Shown: piece after piece, positions 1-8,562 of the stretch
Layout: each line of letters begins with the position of its first letter
Numbering within the stretch: the stretch's first letter is position 1
Assembly (NCBI GenBank): GCA_002788515.1
Contig: PFRJ01000047.1
Span: forward strand, 1 to 15,226
From: Nitrosopumilales archaeon CG_4_9_14_0_2_um_filter_34_16
GTDB lineage: Archaea > Thermoproteota > Nitrososphaeria > Nitrososphaerales > Nitrosopumilaceae
Direction: 5' to 3'
Length of the DNA stretch: 15,226 nt
Notes under the pieces: model-generated
The model's input: only the letters and a program-made list of their open reading frames with translations
Told to the model about the DNA's origin: nothing
Database searches by the model: none
Translations under genes and position numbers: made by a program

Positions 1-1
1 A

Positions 2-343
2 GAACCTGATACTGACAACGCCACAAAACCACATGATAAAAAATATTTTTCAGATTCACCACATTCTACAGAGGAACGCGATGTAATTTTTGTCGGTACC
101 AAACCAATCATGACTTATGTTTCTGCAACTTTGACTCAACTCTCGACAAGACCCACTGTTACCATTAAAGCAAGAGGCAAAAGAATTACACAAGCAGTTG
201 ATGTTTCACAAATGATTGTTAAACGAATGAATTCTGTGGGATATGTGGTAAGTGACGTGAGAATTTCATCTGAATCTTTAACTTCTCAAGATGGAAAACA
301 ACGTAATGTTTCTACAATGGAAATTGATATATCAAAAAATTAG
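2..343 (+). CDS. albA: Alba family DNA/RNA-binding protein, 5' end outside window
   Basis: Alba is a small dimeric chromatin protein that coats DNA and also binds RNA in archaea. The reading frame is open from base 2, with no stop and no ATG, GTG or TTG until the ATG at 110. Starting at that ATG would delete the first Alba strand, because the residues just before it (VIFVGTKPI) are the conserved beta-strand and lysine loop. The rest fits the family: KARGKRITQAVD in the middle and SQDGKQRNVSTMEI near the end, then a stop at 341-343. The part visible upstream of the fold is about 26 residues of polar, charged sequence (EPDTDNATKPHDKKY and on), which ordinary Alba proteins of roughly 90-100 residues lack. 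The true start lies before the window. Family assignment is firm; the extension's role is unknown. A small membrane-protein gene follows after one base. Confidence 0.9.
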   Translation, partial: EPDTDNATKPHDKKYFSDSPHSTEERDVIFVGTKPIMTYVSATLTQLSTRPTVTIKARGKRITQAVDVSQMIVKRMNSVGYVVSDVRISSESLTSQDGKQRNVSTMEIDISKN

Positions 344-344
344 T

Positions 345-563
345 TTGAGAAATTTATTTTTAATTTTGTTTGGTGGATTGTTTGTTATATTGGCTGTCAT
401 GTTTGCTAATAATTCTTGTAATTTTGAACGTCTTTTGATTTTAGATGATGTATCAACTTATGAAAAATCATTAGATCCTGAACTTTGTGAGATTGTTGTA
501 GAAAAAATTGATATGTTCAACGATAAATGTGAGTCAAATATGGAAATTTTAGATTGTAGTTAA
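345..563 (+). CDS. Small single-pass membrane protein with four cysteines, unknown function
   Basis: I do not recognise this family. From a TTG at 345, one base after the Alba stop, the frame gives 72 residues: a hydrophobic stretch at about residues 4-21 (LFLILFGGLFVILAVMF), then a roughly 50-residue polar, mostly acidic tail with cysteines at 25, 48, 62 and 71. This looks like an N-terminal membrane anchor or uncleaved signal with an outward-facing tail that could hold two disulfides; that is inference. The frame also runs upstream to an ATG at 291 inside the Alba gene, but that start would put polar residues before the anchor and bury 50 bp in Alba, so the TTG is preferred. The one-base spacing suggests co-transcription and translational coupling with Alba. 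The stop overlaps that of the opposing exporter gene by 4 bp. It could be a chance frame, but the anchor-plus-cysteine layout argues for a real gene. Confidence 0.55.
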   Translation: MRNLFLILFGGLFVILAVMFANNSCNFERLLILDDVSTYEKSLDPELCEIVVEKIDMFNDKCESNMEILDCS

Positions 564-1180
564 ATGGCAATATCCATCAAGAATGTAATCCCAAAATAAA
601 TTAGTAATAAACTTAAACTCACCATTAGAATTTTGTAATTTCTATCAGAAATGATCTGTCTGCTTTTTGAAGCAAAAAATGATGTTCCTCCTAGCCATGC
701 AAAATCCATCCATATGTGAAATCCAAACACAATCACTATTCCTGCAAATGCCCAGATTGACATTGCGTCTGAAATTAATTTGAACCCTATTGTTAGCCAC
801 CATATGATGAAAAATGGATTGAATACACTTAGTGCAATCCCTGTAATCAATGGGCCTTGTTTTGGTTTTGGATCTTGAGTTTTTTTGTTTTGTAATGTTT
901 TTTTGATTTGTAATGCTGCAAACACAAAAAGCATAATTGCTCCCAAAATTGAAATTGTAGTTCTAAATTCCGGTATTGTTTCCAAAGAAAAAACTCCCAG
1001 TCCTAGTAAAATTATTAATGGTAATTCTACAACTGTGTGGCCCATTGCCATCTTGACTCCTGATTTTATCCCACCGTGCAATCCATATGATATGTTTGCT
1101 GTAAAAAGTGGACCTGGAGTCATCACTCCTGATGCTGAAATTATGATAACTATCACTCCAAATTCTAGAATCTGAATCAT
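560..1180 (-). CDS. LysE/RhtB family amino-acid exporter
   Basis: A 206-residue integral membrane protein of the LysE translocator superfamily, which exports amino acids or related small molecules using the proton gradient. The N-terminal helix is followed by the family hallmark TPGP at residues 21-24, then a glycine-rich loop (GLHGGIKSGVKMAMGHT) and further hydrophobic segments consistent with about six membrane helices in the usual length for the family. A lysine-rich loop near the middle (LQIKKTLQNKKTQDPKPKQ) separates the two halves. The start is an ATG at 1180 with an AT-rich, TATA-like stretch about 20 bp upstream. The substrate cannot be told from sequence. PAC2 lies 47 bp upstream on the same strand, so read-through is possible. 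Its stop overlaps the stop of the small membrane protein on the other strand. Confidence 0.85.
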   Translation of the reverse strand: MIQILEFGVIVIIISASGVMTPGPLFTANISYGLHGGIKSGVKMAMGHTVVELPLIILLGLGVFSLETIPEFRTTISILGAIMLFVFAALQIKKTLQNKKTQDPKPKQGPLITGIALSVFNPFFIIWWLTIGFKLISDAMSIWAFAGIVIVFGFHIWMDFAWLGGTSFFASKSRQIISDRNYKILMVSLSLLLIYFGITFLMDIAI

Positions 1181-1227
1181 TCTAATTTTGATTTTATTTA
1201 CTAAACGAAATAAACATGTTAGATTTT

Positions 1228-1941
1228 TTATCTATACATGGAATCACTGAGATGTCTTGACTCTTCTTGTGTTTCTTTGATCATTATCTCTGCTTTTTCA
1301 GCTTCTTTTTGTAGTGATGGAATATCACATGATGCTCCTGGAATTAATTTAGACATTGACATGCAAAGTTGCGCACTTGATTTAAAATCGGGACCATTTC
1401 CGTCAGTGTGAAAAATTATAATCACGACATCTTGTTTTGATATACTTCCCTCATTCAATAATATTCCTGGAATTCCTGGAATTATTCCATGATCTAAAAC
1501 TTTCAACCCTGCTTCTTTGATTTTGTTTCTTGCAGATTCTGTACTTCCAATACCTATTATCTCTTCGTTTCCTGTTGATGATTTTATTGCAACACTGCTA
1601 ACTATTAATCCAATTTTGTGTTTTTTTGCCCAGTTTAGCATTGTTTTGGCAGTTACTTTGTGCAGTGATTGGTCTAATGTAAGATATGACAAAAATACTC
1701 CCACTTTCAAATCGTTGTTTACAAAGATTCTTGTGGGAAAATTGGGTTCTCCATTTTTTACAATGCTGATTGGGGGAAAATTTTCTGAATCTATTACTCC
1801 TGCCAAATCAAATTGTGATGTGTGTATCATAGATTCAGTTGCAATTGCACTGGTAAATCCAACTGATGGAAACCCATCAATAAGATATCCTCCTTCTAAA
1901 TTAATTGGCTTTAATTCTCTAATTCTAATTTTGGGAAACAA
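1228..1941 (-). CDS. PAC2 family protein (proteasome assembly chaperone-like)
   Basis: A 237-residue PAC2-domain protein. The family contains eukaryotic proteasome assembly chaperones and the archaeal PbaA/PbaB proteins; PbaA does not itself activate proteasome assembly, so the exact role here is uncertain. Family features seen: the N-terminal LEGGYLIDGFPSVGFTSAIA block (about residues 16-35), PPISIVKNGEP and FPTRIFVNNDLKVGVFLS in the middle, IIGIGST, and GIIPGIPGILLNEG near residue 155. The C-terminal 35 residues are charged and probably helical (QKEAEKAEIMIKETQEE), as in homologues where this tail mediates contacts. The start is TTG at 1941; a stop lies six codons further upstream in frame and the next internal Met would delete the conserved block. 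Deoxyhypusine synthase ends 43 bp upstream on the same strand, so the two may share a transcript. Confidence 0.85.
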   Translation of the reverse strand: MFPKIRIRELKPINLEGGYLIDGFPSVGFTSAIATESMIHTSQFDLAGVIDSENFPPISIVKNGEPNFPTRIFVNNDLKVGVFLSYLTLDQSLHKVTAKTMLNWAKKHKIGLIVSSVAIKSSTGNEEIIGIGSTESARNKIKEAGLKVLDHGIIPGIPGILLNEGSISKQDVVIIIFHTDGNGPDFKSSAQLCMSMSKLIPGASCDIPSLQKEAEKAEIMIKETQEESRHLSDSMYR

Positions 1942-1984
1942 TGTATTTTTTGTATTTTAATCAAATAATAGCTTTTATCTCATT

Positions 1985-2947
1985 TTATTTGTCTACTTTC
2001 GAAAGGAGAGCTGCATAGATGAATGGTAGTATTGTAGTTACTTCTGCATGAAGTGTTGCTTGTTTTGCATCTTGTGTTACTTTCCCCCATGATATTGCCT
2101 CTCTTACTAATGCGCCACTAAGACTTCCATCAAATTCTTGTGCCGTAGTGATATAGAATGCATAATCTAACCCTTCTCTGTATTGATTCCACCATAGTGT
2201 ATGGTGTTTTGAGATTCCACCACCAATCATAAACGCTCCTGATTTTTCAGCTTTGAAAATTAGCCCTGAAAGTAAATCTGCATCACCTGTCATGTTAAGT
2301 TTGAAATCATTATGTTTTTGAGTAAATAACCATATTTGACTTCCTACAGCTCCATCCATTATTCCGGGAACTACTATGTTGATGTCGTTTTTGTATGCCC
2401 AATACAAAAACGAATCTTCGCCTAGGTGTTTTCCAATCATTTTACAAATTTCAGAAGTAGTCATTTCTTTTACGCCATTTTTATATTCTTCTTCTAGAAA
2501 CAACTGCATTTTTTCTTCAATGAGCGGTCCATAACTGTCCATTGGGACTAGTACGTTTCCTAATCTGTGGATATTCTGATTTGCAAGTTCCATATCATCC
2601 ATTGTGAAAGAACCTTCATTGTAATTTGAAAAGTGTCTTGCAATGTCATGATCTAATGCTCCACATGTAGTTATAGCTACATCAAACCATTTGTTTTTGA
2701 TCATGTTTTTAACAATGCCTCTTAATCCTGTTGATACAACTGCTCCTACAAATGAGATAAATCTTAGACATTGCTTGTCTGCAATCATCTCTGTCAAAAT
2801 ATCTAATCCGTCTGATAGATTTACTGATTCAAATCCTCCTGACTGTGATAATTCCTCAAAAATTTTTTCAATTGATGTACTTGAATCAATCTCTATGTCT
2901 TTAACTGGACGGCCAGGATGTATCATAATTTTGTGTGTTGTTGCCAA
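1985..2947 (-). CDS. dys: Deoxyhypusine synthase
   Basis: Transfers the aminobutyl group of spermidine to a lysine of translation factor aIF5A, the first step of hypusine formation, in the cytoplasm and NAD-dependent. The protein is 320 residues, normal for archaeal forms. Seen directly: the N-terminal HPGRPVKDIEID, the NAD-site blocks FVGAVVSTGLRG and TTCGALDHDIARHF, the GIMDGAVGSQIW segment, GGGISKHH (residues 242-249), TAQEFDGSLSGA, and the SWGK motif whose lysine (residue 289) matches the catalytic lysine 329 of the human enzyme. The start is a TTG at 2947; an ATG seven codons in (2926) is an alternative that would keep all motifs. It is divergent from the inositol-phosphate synthase gene across 83 bp and is followed 43 bp later by PAC2. 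Confidence 0.95.
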   Translation of the reverse strand: MATTHKIMIHPGRPVKDIEIDSSTSIEKIFEELSQSGGFESVNLSDGLDILTEMIADKQCLRFISFVGAVVSTGLRGIVKNMIKNKWFDVAITTCGALDHDIARHFSNYNEGSFTMDDMELANQNIHRLGNVLVPMDSYGPLIEEKMQLFLEEEYKNGVKEMTTSEICKMIGKHLGEDSFLYWAYKNDINIVVPGIMDGAVGSQIWLFTQKHNDFKLNMTGDADLLSGLIFKAEKSGAFMIGGGISKHHTLWWNQYREGLDYAFYITTAQEFDGSLSGALVREAISWGKVTQDAKQATLHAEVTTILPFIYAALLSKVDK

Positions 2948-2994
2948 GTATAAAATTCTGCCTTCAACACAACAATTTTTTCAATTATTTGGGG

Positions 2995-3005
2995 AAACTT
3001 TAAAC
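2995..3005 (+). promoter_or_regulatory. ino1: TATA-like box of inositol-phosphate synthase
   Basis: AAACTTTAAAC is centred about 30 bp before the ATG at 3031. In archaea transcription starts about 25 bp after the TATA box, so the transcript would have a leader of only a few bases. The call rests on position and AT content alone. Confidence 0.45.
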
Positions 3006-3030
3006 CCTCCTACCTAACAATAAATTTCAA

Positions 3031-4125
3031 ATGGTTGGTAGAATTAAAGTTGGGTTAGTAGGTATTGGAAATTGTTTTTCAGGATTAATCCAAGGAATTG
3101 AATATTATCGTAAAAATCCTTCTCAAGAGGTTACTGGAATTATACATGATAAATTGGCAGGATATGGAATTCATGACATTGACTTTGTTTGTGGGTTTGA
3201 TGTGGGTGAAAACAAGGTGGGTAAACTTCTTCATGAGGCAATCTACGAATTTCCTAACATGGTTGATTGGATTCCTAAAGATGAATTACCAAAAAATGAA
3301 GCTAGGGTTTATGAAAGTCCAATACTGGATGGCGTGGGATTATGGGTAGAAAATAGAATCAAACCTATCACAAGTACCAAAACTACAGAACAGATTGCTG
3401 ATGAAGTAAAAGAAATTCTCAAAAAAACTGGTGTTGAAATCATTGTGTCTTATCTACCTGTAGGTTCTGATAAAGTAACCGAATTTTGGGCTCAAATCTG
3501 TCTTGATACCAATACTGCATTTGTAAATTGCATTCCTTCTTTTATTGCATCTGATGAGAAATGGGCAAAGAAATTTGAAGAAAAAAACATTCCCTGCATT
3601 GGAGATGATATCAAAGGACAAGTTGGCGCAACTATCGTTCACAGGACTTTAGCTAAATTATGCAGCGATAGAGGAACAAAAATTGAAAAAACATATCAAA
3701 TCAATGTTGGTGGCAATACTGACTTTCTTAATATGAAAGAACAAGACAGACTTGTTTCAAAGAAAATATCTAAAACTGAAAGTGTTCAAAGCCAACTCAA
3801 AGAAAGATTAGCCGACGACCAAATTTATGTTGGCCCTTCTGATTTTATCCCATTCTTAGGCAATACAAAACTCATGTTCATGAGAATTGAAGGTAGGCAA
3901 TGGGCAAACATTCCTTACAATATGGAAGTTCGTTTAGAAGTAGATGATAAAGCTAATTCTGCAGGAATTGTAATTGATGCTATTCGTCTGGCAAAAATCG
4001 CACTTGATAGGGGTATTGGTGGTCCAATTAAACCTGCCAGTGCATATTTGATGAAACATCCAATTGAGCAAACCTCAGATACTCTAGCAAAAACCGCATG
4101 TGAAGATTTTGTTGCAGGCAAATAA
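3031..4125 (+). CDS. ino1: Inositol-3-phosphate synthase
   Basis: Converts D-glucose 6-phosphate to 1D-myo-inositol 3-phosphate by an NAD-dependent internal cyclisation, giving the precursor of inositol-containing archaeal phospholipids. The 364-residue length matches the short archaeal/actinobacterial class. Seen: the Rossmann loop VGLVGIGNCFSGLIQGIEYY (residues 7-26, the GxGNC form), CGFDVG, a strand with IIVSYLPVGSDK, the lysine-bearing GDDIKGQVGATIVHRTL block from about residue 191, NVGGNTDFLNM, and PFLGNTKLMFMRIEGRQWA toward the end. The start is ATG at 3031. The stop codon abuts the stop of the opposing nitrilase-family gene with no base between them. In this organism the product more likely feeds lipid head groups than the thermophile solute DIPP; that is inference. 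Confidence 0.95.
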   Translation: MVGRIKVGLVGIGNCFSGLIQGIEYYRKNPSQEVTGIIHDKLAGYGIHDIDFVCGFDVGENKVGKLLHEAIYEFPNMVDWIPKDELPKNEARVYESPILDGVGLWVENRIKPITSTKTTEQIADEVKEILKKTGVEIIVSYLPVGSDKVTEFWAQICLDTNTAFVNCIPSFIASDEKWAKKFEEKNIPCIGDDIKGQVGATIVHRTLAKLCSDRGTKIEKTYQINVGGNTDFLNMKEQDRLVSKKISKTESVQSQLKERLADDQIYVGPSDFIPFLGNTKLMFMRIEGRQWANIPYNMEVRLEVDDKANSAGIVIDAIRLAKIALDRGIGGPIKPASAYLMKHPIEQTSDTLAKTACEDFVAGK

Positions 4126-4860
4126 TTATCTAAACTGATTCAAATCTGCAAATCGTGCTTTTCTGCTTTTTTCGTATCTGCTTAACGTAAATTCTTTTGA
4201 TATTCCACATTCACCATTTAATTTACTGATTTTGGGCGTGACTACTTTGTTGTTTTCAAGCAAATCTACAATGAGACTGCTTCCACCAAATCTGTGATTT
4301 TCTACATTTGCTGCTATGATTGGTATCCTATTCTCTAGTGCTCTGACCTGAACGTACATCTGCCAAGGCGCAATCCCTCTCTTTACTATTCTGCTGGGGG
4401 AAAATAGTACTTGGGCTCCTTTTTTTGCTAATGTATCTGCAACTTTAGGGAATACCATGTCATAGCAAATTATGACTCCAAACTTACATGCCGTGTTGAA
4501 GATTTTTGCCTCCTTCCCTGGCTTTACCTGGTTTTTTTCATGGTCAAAAGGATGGATTTTTTCTTGTTTGCCTATAAAATCTCCATTTGGACCAATAATT
4601 GGCGCTATTATTGTTGTATTCTTTGTCTCATAATAAAATGCTCCAGGTATTATTGTCATTGAATATTCTTTGGCAATTTTCTTAAAATCTGAAAATTCTT
4701 TATCAAAATCTACGATCTTATTGTTCTTTAACCACTGTTCTGGTAGGCATACGATCTCTGCATCCTGTCTTCCCAATTTCTTTAAAATTTTTGCTACTTG
4801 TAAAATTCCATCTTGATTTGTATTATATGATACAGTTTGAATCACTCCTAACTTTACCAT
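4126..4860 (-). CDS. Nitrilase-superfamily carbon-nitrogen hydrolase
   Basis: A cytoplasmic amidohydrolase of the nitrilase superfamily, which cleaves C-N bonds of amides or omega-amides; the substrate cannot be named. From the ATG at 4860 the protein has 244 residues and the Glu-Lys-Cys triad is visible: E41 in CLPEQW, K101 in GKQEKIHPF, and C132 in GVIICYDMVFP. The later RALENRIPIIAANVENH segment is also typical. The frame extends seven codons further to an ATG at 4881, but a TATA-like box at 4881-4890 sits about 25 bp before 4860 and overlaps the longer start, and MVKLGVIQ is the usual beginning of the fold, so the shorter form is chosen. It is divergent from SMC across 177 bp and convergent with ino1. 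Confidence 0.88.
   Translation of the reverse strand: MVKLGVIQTVSYNTNQDGILQVAKILKKLGRQDAEIVCLPEQWLKNNKIVDFDKEFSDFKKIAKEYSMTIIPGAFYYETKNTTIIAPIIGPNGDFIGKQEKIHPFDHEKNQVKPGKEAKIFNTACKFGVIICYDMVFPKVADTLAKKGAQVLFSPSRIVKRGIAPWQMYVQVRALENRIPIIAANVENHRFGGSSLIVDLLENNKVVTPKISKLNGECGISKEFTLSRYEKSRKARFADLNQFR
4159..4172 (+). terminator. Possible T-tract terminator for ino1, inside the opposing gene
   Basis: Starting 34 bp after the ino1 stop there is a T4 then a T6 run (TTTTCTGCTTTTTT). Archaeal RNA polymerase can stop at T-rich tracts without a hairpin. Because the genes abut, this tract falls in the 3' coding part of the nitrilase-family gene, where it encodes a lysine/arginine-rich tail. Functional assignment is tentative. 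Confidence 0.35.
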
Positions 4861-4880
4861 GAATTTTGAATGTATATTCA

Positions 4881-4890
4881 CTAATTATAG
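4881..4890 (-). promoter_or_regulatory. TATA-like box of nitrilase-family gene
   Basis: On the minus strand CTATAATTAG is centred about 25 bp upstream of the ATG at 4860. This predicts a leaderless transcript beginning at that ATG and is the reason for choosing it over the ATG at 4881. Confidence 0.5.
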
Positions 4891-5037
4891 ATAGGCATGT
4901 TAATGCGATCTTTTCATTATCTTGCATTGTAGTTTACCGCTACGAAAAATATCATAATACAACAAGAAAAATTATGCAATTCTGTCAACTAAACTTGTTA
5001 AGCATCGATTATCCTACGTGTTGGGAAATTATTGCTA

Positions 5038-8000
5038 TTGGTTCATGTTAAAAAAGTTGAGATCTTTGGTTTCAAATCATTTGGGTTCAAAAATACAACG
5101 GTCCAATTTGAGCCGGGGTTAGTATCGATCTCAGGTCCAAATGGATCAGGTAAAAGTAACATCTTAGATGCCATTATTTTTGCAATGGGTGAAAACAAAC
5201 CCAAAGTAATGCGCGTTGATAAATTGAGATCTTTGATTCATGATATTGAAGGAAATCAACGTGGACCTAAATTGGCACGAACCAGTGTTCATTTTGATAA
5301 TTCTGATAGAAAAATCCCAGTTGATTCTGACGCTGTAGAAATTACAAGAGAAATGGATTCAAACGGAGAGAACACTTACTATCTAAACAAAAAGCAAACC
5401 AATCGAAGTAATATCTTAGATTTATTGGATATGGCAAATGCTGGCTTGGGACAGCTCAATGCTGTTCAACAAGGAACGGTAACTAGAATTTCTGAATTCA
5501 CATCTGAAGAAAAAAGAAAAACAATTGAAGATTTGATTGGCTTGTCATATTTTGATGAAAAGAAGGTAGAATCTGTAAAGCAACTAGATGAAGCCGATAG
5601 ACGATTAGAAATTGCACTTGCAAAAATGGGTGAAATTAAAAAAAGAATTGATGAACTTGAAGAAGAACGAAACCAAAAACTCCGTCATGATATTTTGGAG
5701 CGTGAATTAAATCGATACAAGGCCATAGCTGCAGCCAATAAAATGAAGATTATCTCTGCCCAAAAAATATCAAAAGAATCCACTCTTGCTGAACTAACAG
5801 GTGAAATTACTGCTTTTGACAGTGAAAGAACTCTTTTGAGGACTGAAATCAACACACTTGAAACAGAAAAAACAAAACTTATGGCAGAAGCTAATGATTA
5901 CAGTCAGGCAAAAGCTTCACTGGATGTTGAAATCAGCTCAGCAATGGAACAATATGAAATTGACAACAGTGCAATATCTGCATCTAAGAAAAGATTGGAA
6001 CAAATCAATTCTAGAATGCCTCAAATTAAATCTGAACTTGATAATGTTGATAAAGCAAGAAGTGATATTGATACACAAATCCTAAAAATAAGAGAATCTA
6101 TTGATGAGACTAATTTCAAGAAAAATAAAATCAATGATGATTTAGAAATAATTGATTCGCAAAGAAATAAAATTTTAACTGAACAATCAGAGGCTGCGTC
6201 TAGAAAATCTGAAATTGACAATAAAATAAAATCTCTTACTAGTCAACTCAATGATGCAAAACTAAAATTGTCTAAAATTCAAAATGAAAAAGAAGAATCT
6301 TTAATTAAAATCAACACAAATGCAACAAAATTCAAAGAATTAGAACAAGACATAGAGCAATTAACTGGATATCAATCTCAATTAAAATCCATGTTGAACA
6401 ATCATACTGCATCTATCTCTGAATTAAAATCTAGAATTGAAAAATTACATGCTAGAAAGTCCAAAATTCACAATGACATGGATGAATTAGGATTGATTTT
6501 AGAAAAATCCAGTAAGGCAGCAAATCAATACGAATCAAAAATAAAAACTGTGAAAGGATTCATGCATGAAGATTACACTGTTGCTAAACTAAAAGAGGAT
6601 GCAGAAAAACTTGGCATTGAAGGATTAGTCTATGAAATGATTTCCTGGGATAAACAATACGAACGTTCTGTTTTAGCAGTAAGTTCTGATTGGATTAAAG
6701 CAATTGTAGTCAAAGATTTTGCAACACTACTTGGAATTGCAGAAGTTGCTCGAAGTAAAAAACTCCCAAAACTAAAGATTATCCCTCTTGATGCAATCCC
6801 GCAATTCAAGCTTACATTACCTAAGGAATCTGGTGTTATTGGGATTCTTGCAAATTATGTGACATGTGATCCTGTGTATGCTTCCCTCAAAACATTCCTA
6901 TTTGGAAATATTGTGCTCACCGAGAATAGAGAATCTGCTTATAATGTATCTCAATTAGGCTACAAATCAGTCACTTTGGATGGAGAATACTTTGAGGCAA
7001 AAGGAGGAACCGTTGTCATTGATATTAATTCTAAAATCTCAAAACTCACAAAACTCATTTCAATGAGTAGTGATATTGACGGATTATTCCAATCTATTAG
7101 TATAATTAAAAAATACTTGTTAAAGAAAAAATTCTCTCTAAAAAAATTGGAAGATTCAATTCAATCCTATGAAGAGAGACTTTCAATATCTAAAACTTCT
7201 CTTACCTCGACAAATGAGAATTACTCTAATCTTACATCTAGAATCACATCTGCTTTGAATATGAAAGAACAATTAACACAAAGAATTTCTGAATTAACTG
7301 AAAGAAATACTGTTATTGAATCTGAAGTTAGTACATGTGATTCCCATGTTGAGTCATTACAACAACGAATTACCATCGTTGAAGAAAATTATGCTAGTGG
7401 AGAACAAGATCGAATTGCAAATGAACTGTCTAGAATCAATGTCAAAAAATCTGAAATTGAAAAATTATACACTACCATCATGAATGAATACCGTGACAAA
7501 TCTTCGCAGCTAACAACTCTTCAAACTCAAGATAATCGAGAACAATCTCAATCCAATCGTCTTAAAGATGAAGAAAACTCATTACATTTAGAATATCAGG
7601 AATTAGAAACAAAAATTCAGGAATTAGAACAACAAAAAGAATCTAAAAGTACTGTGCTTGTAACTTTGAGGGAAAGAGAACAAGAATTGATTTCCACTTC
7701 TGGTTCTTCTATTGGACATCTCAAAGAATTTGATGACAAACTAAAAATCTTATCAGAAAAAGATAAAGAACTTACCAAACAAATCAGTATCCTAGAGCGT
7801 CAATCTGATTCTTTGAATCGTGATTTACATGATTTAATTGAAAATGAGGCTAAACTTCAACAAATTCTCTCTGCGTTTGGATTTAATAAAAACATGGAAA
7901 CATTTGATGTAGAATCAATCGTGCAAGGATTGTCTAGTGAATTGGCATCACTTAATGCGTTAAATGCAAAAGCTCCCGAAACCTACTTGGAAGTCTCTTA

Positions 8001-8562
8001 TGGATATCGTTCAATGTCTACAAGAAAGAATTCTCTTGAGGCAGAAAGAAATTCCATTGTAAAATTCATTGAAGATATTGAAAAAGATAAACGTCAAACA
8101 TTTTTGGATGCATTTGATAAAGTGGATAAAGAAATTCGTTTGATTTTCAATAAAATGACTGAAGGGAATGCTTGGTTAGAACTGCAAAACGAAGATGATA
8201 TCTTTAATTCTGGTATATCTTATTTAATTCAATTTCCAAACAAACCAAAAAGAGAATCAACGTCAATTAGTGGTGGTGAGAAGACATTGGCAGCTATTGT
8301 ATTTGTTTTAGCTCTGCAAAAGCTAAAACCCTCTCCTTTCTATTTGTTTGATGAGGTAGATGCACATCTTGATGCTCCTAACTCTGAAAGACTTGCTAAA
8401 ATTTTGGAAGAAAGATCTAAAGAAAGTCAATTCATCATGGTTTCTTTGAAGGATTCTGTTATTCAAAAAGCCAAATTGATTTACGGCGTATTCCCAAAGA
8501 ACGGAGTTTCACATGTTGTAACTTACAAAGATAAACGAATGCCTTCTGTAAGAACTTCCTAA
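5038..8562 (+). CDS. smc: Chromosome segregation protein SMC
   Basis: SMC dimers are ATP-driven loop-forming machines that compact and segregate the chromosome. The 1174-residue protein has the full architecture: the N-terminal ATPase half with GFKSF and Walker A GPNGSGKS (residues 33-40), a long coiled coil to about 505, a hinge at about 509-660 (from HEDYTVAKLKEDAEKLGIEG through DGEYFEAKGGTVV), a second coiled coil to about 1010, then the C-terminal half with signature ISGGEKTLAA near 1075 and Walker B FYLFDEVDAHLD near 1101. The start is read as TTG at 5038 (MVHVKKVEIFGFKSF); TTG at 5032 would add two residues. No ATG is available before Walker A. No kleisin gene (scpA) follows; the next gene is opposed and overlaps the stop by 4 bp. 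The gene is intact. Confidence 0.96.
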   Translation: MVHVKKVEIFGFKSFGFKNTTVQFEPGLVSISGPNGSGKSNILDAIIFAMGENKPKVMRVDKLRSLIHDIEGNQRGPKLARTSVHFDNSDRKIPVDSDAVEITREMDSNGENTYYLNKKQTNRSNILDLLDMANAGLGQLNAVQQGTVTRISEFTSEEKRKTIEDLIGLSYFDEKKVESVKQLDEADRRLEIALAKMGEIKKRIDELEEERNQKLRHDILERELNRYKAIAAANKMKIISAQKISKESTLAELTGEITAFDSERTLLRTEINTLETEKTKLMAEANDYSQAKASLDVEISSAMEQYEIDNSAISASKKRLEQINSRMPQIKSELDNVDKARSDIDTQILKIRESIDETNFKKNKINDDLEIIDSQRNKILTEQSEAASRKSEIDNKIKSLTSQLNDAKLKLSKIQNEKEESLIKINTNATKFKELEQDIEQLTGYQSQLKSMLNNHTASISELKSRIEKLHARKSKIHNDMDELGLILEKSSKAANQYESKIKTVKGFMHEDYTVAKLKEDAEKLGIEGLVYEMISWDKQYERSVLAVSSDWIKAIVVKDFATLLGIAEVARSKKLPKLKIIPLDAIPQFKLTLPKESGVIGILANYVTCDPVYASLKTFLFGNIVLTENRESAYNVSQLGYKSVTLDGEYFEAKGGTVVIDINSKISKLTKLISMSSDIDGLFQSISIIKKYLLKKKFSLKKLEDSIQSYEERLSISKTSLTSTNENYSNLTSRITSALNMKEQLTQRISELTERNTVIESEVSTCDSHVESLQQRITIVEENYASGEQDRIANELSRINVKKSEIEKLYTTIMNEYRDKSSQLTTLQTQDNREQSQSNRLKDEENSLHLEYQELETKIQELEQQKESKSTVLVTLREREQELISTSGSSIGHLKEFDDKLKILSEKDKELTKQISILERQSDSLNRDLHDLIENEAKLQQILSAFGFNKNMETFDVESIVQGLSSELASLNALNAKAPETYLEVSYGYRSMSTRKNSLEAERNSIVKFIEDIEKDKRQTFLDAFDKVDKEIRLIFNKMTEGNAWLELQNEDDIFNSGISYLIQFPNKPKRESTSISGGEKTLAAIVFVLALQKLKPSPFYLFDEVDAHLDAPNSERLAKILEERSKESQFIMVSLKDSVIQKAKLIYGVFPKNGVSHVVTYKDKRMPSVRTS

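Noticed and set aside
885..1175. 96-codon open frame on the plus strand
   Set aside because: Antisense shadow of the LysE-type exporter.
1517..1960. 147-codon open frame on the plus strand
   Set aside because: It is antisense to the PAC2 gene, whose conserved motifs show the minus strand is the coding one; no recognisable protein features.
4861..4881. Longer start of the nitrilase-family protein at 4881
   Set aside because: The TATA-like box at 4881-4890 would overlap that start; the ATG at 4860 gives the usual fold beginning and correct promoter spacing.
4906..4937. Short inverted repeats (AATGC/GCATT and GTAG/CTAC) upstream of smc
   Set aside because: Stems of four or five base pairs in AT-rich DNA are expected by chance; no tRNA or riboswitch fold could be drawn.
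4866..5051. 61-codon open frame across the nitrilase/smc divergent region
   Set aside because: It runs into the smc start in another frame, shows no conserved motif and covers the nitrilase-gene promoter. The 177-bp region otherwise shows only weak AT-rich promoter-like sequence.
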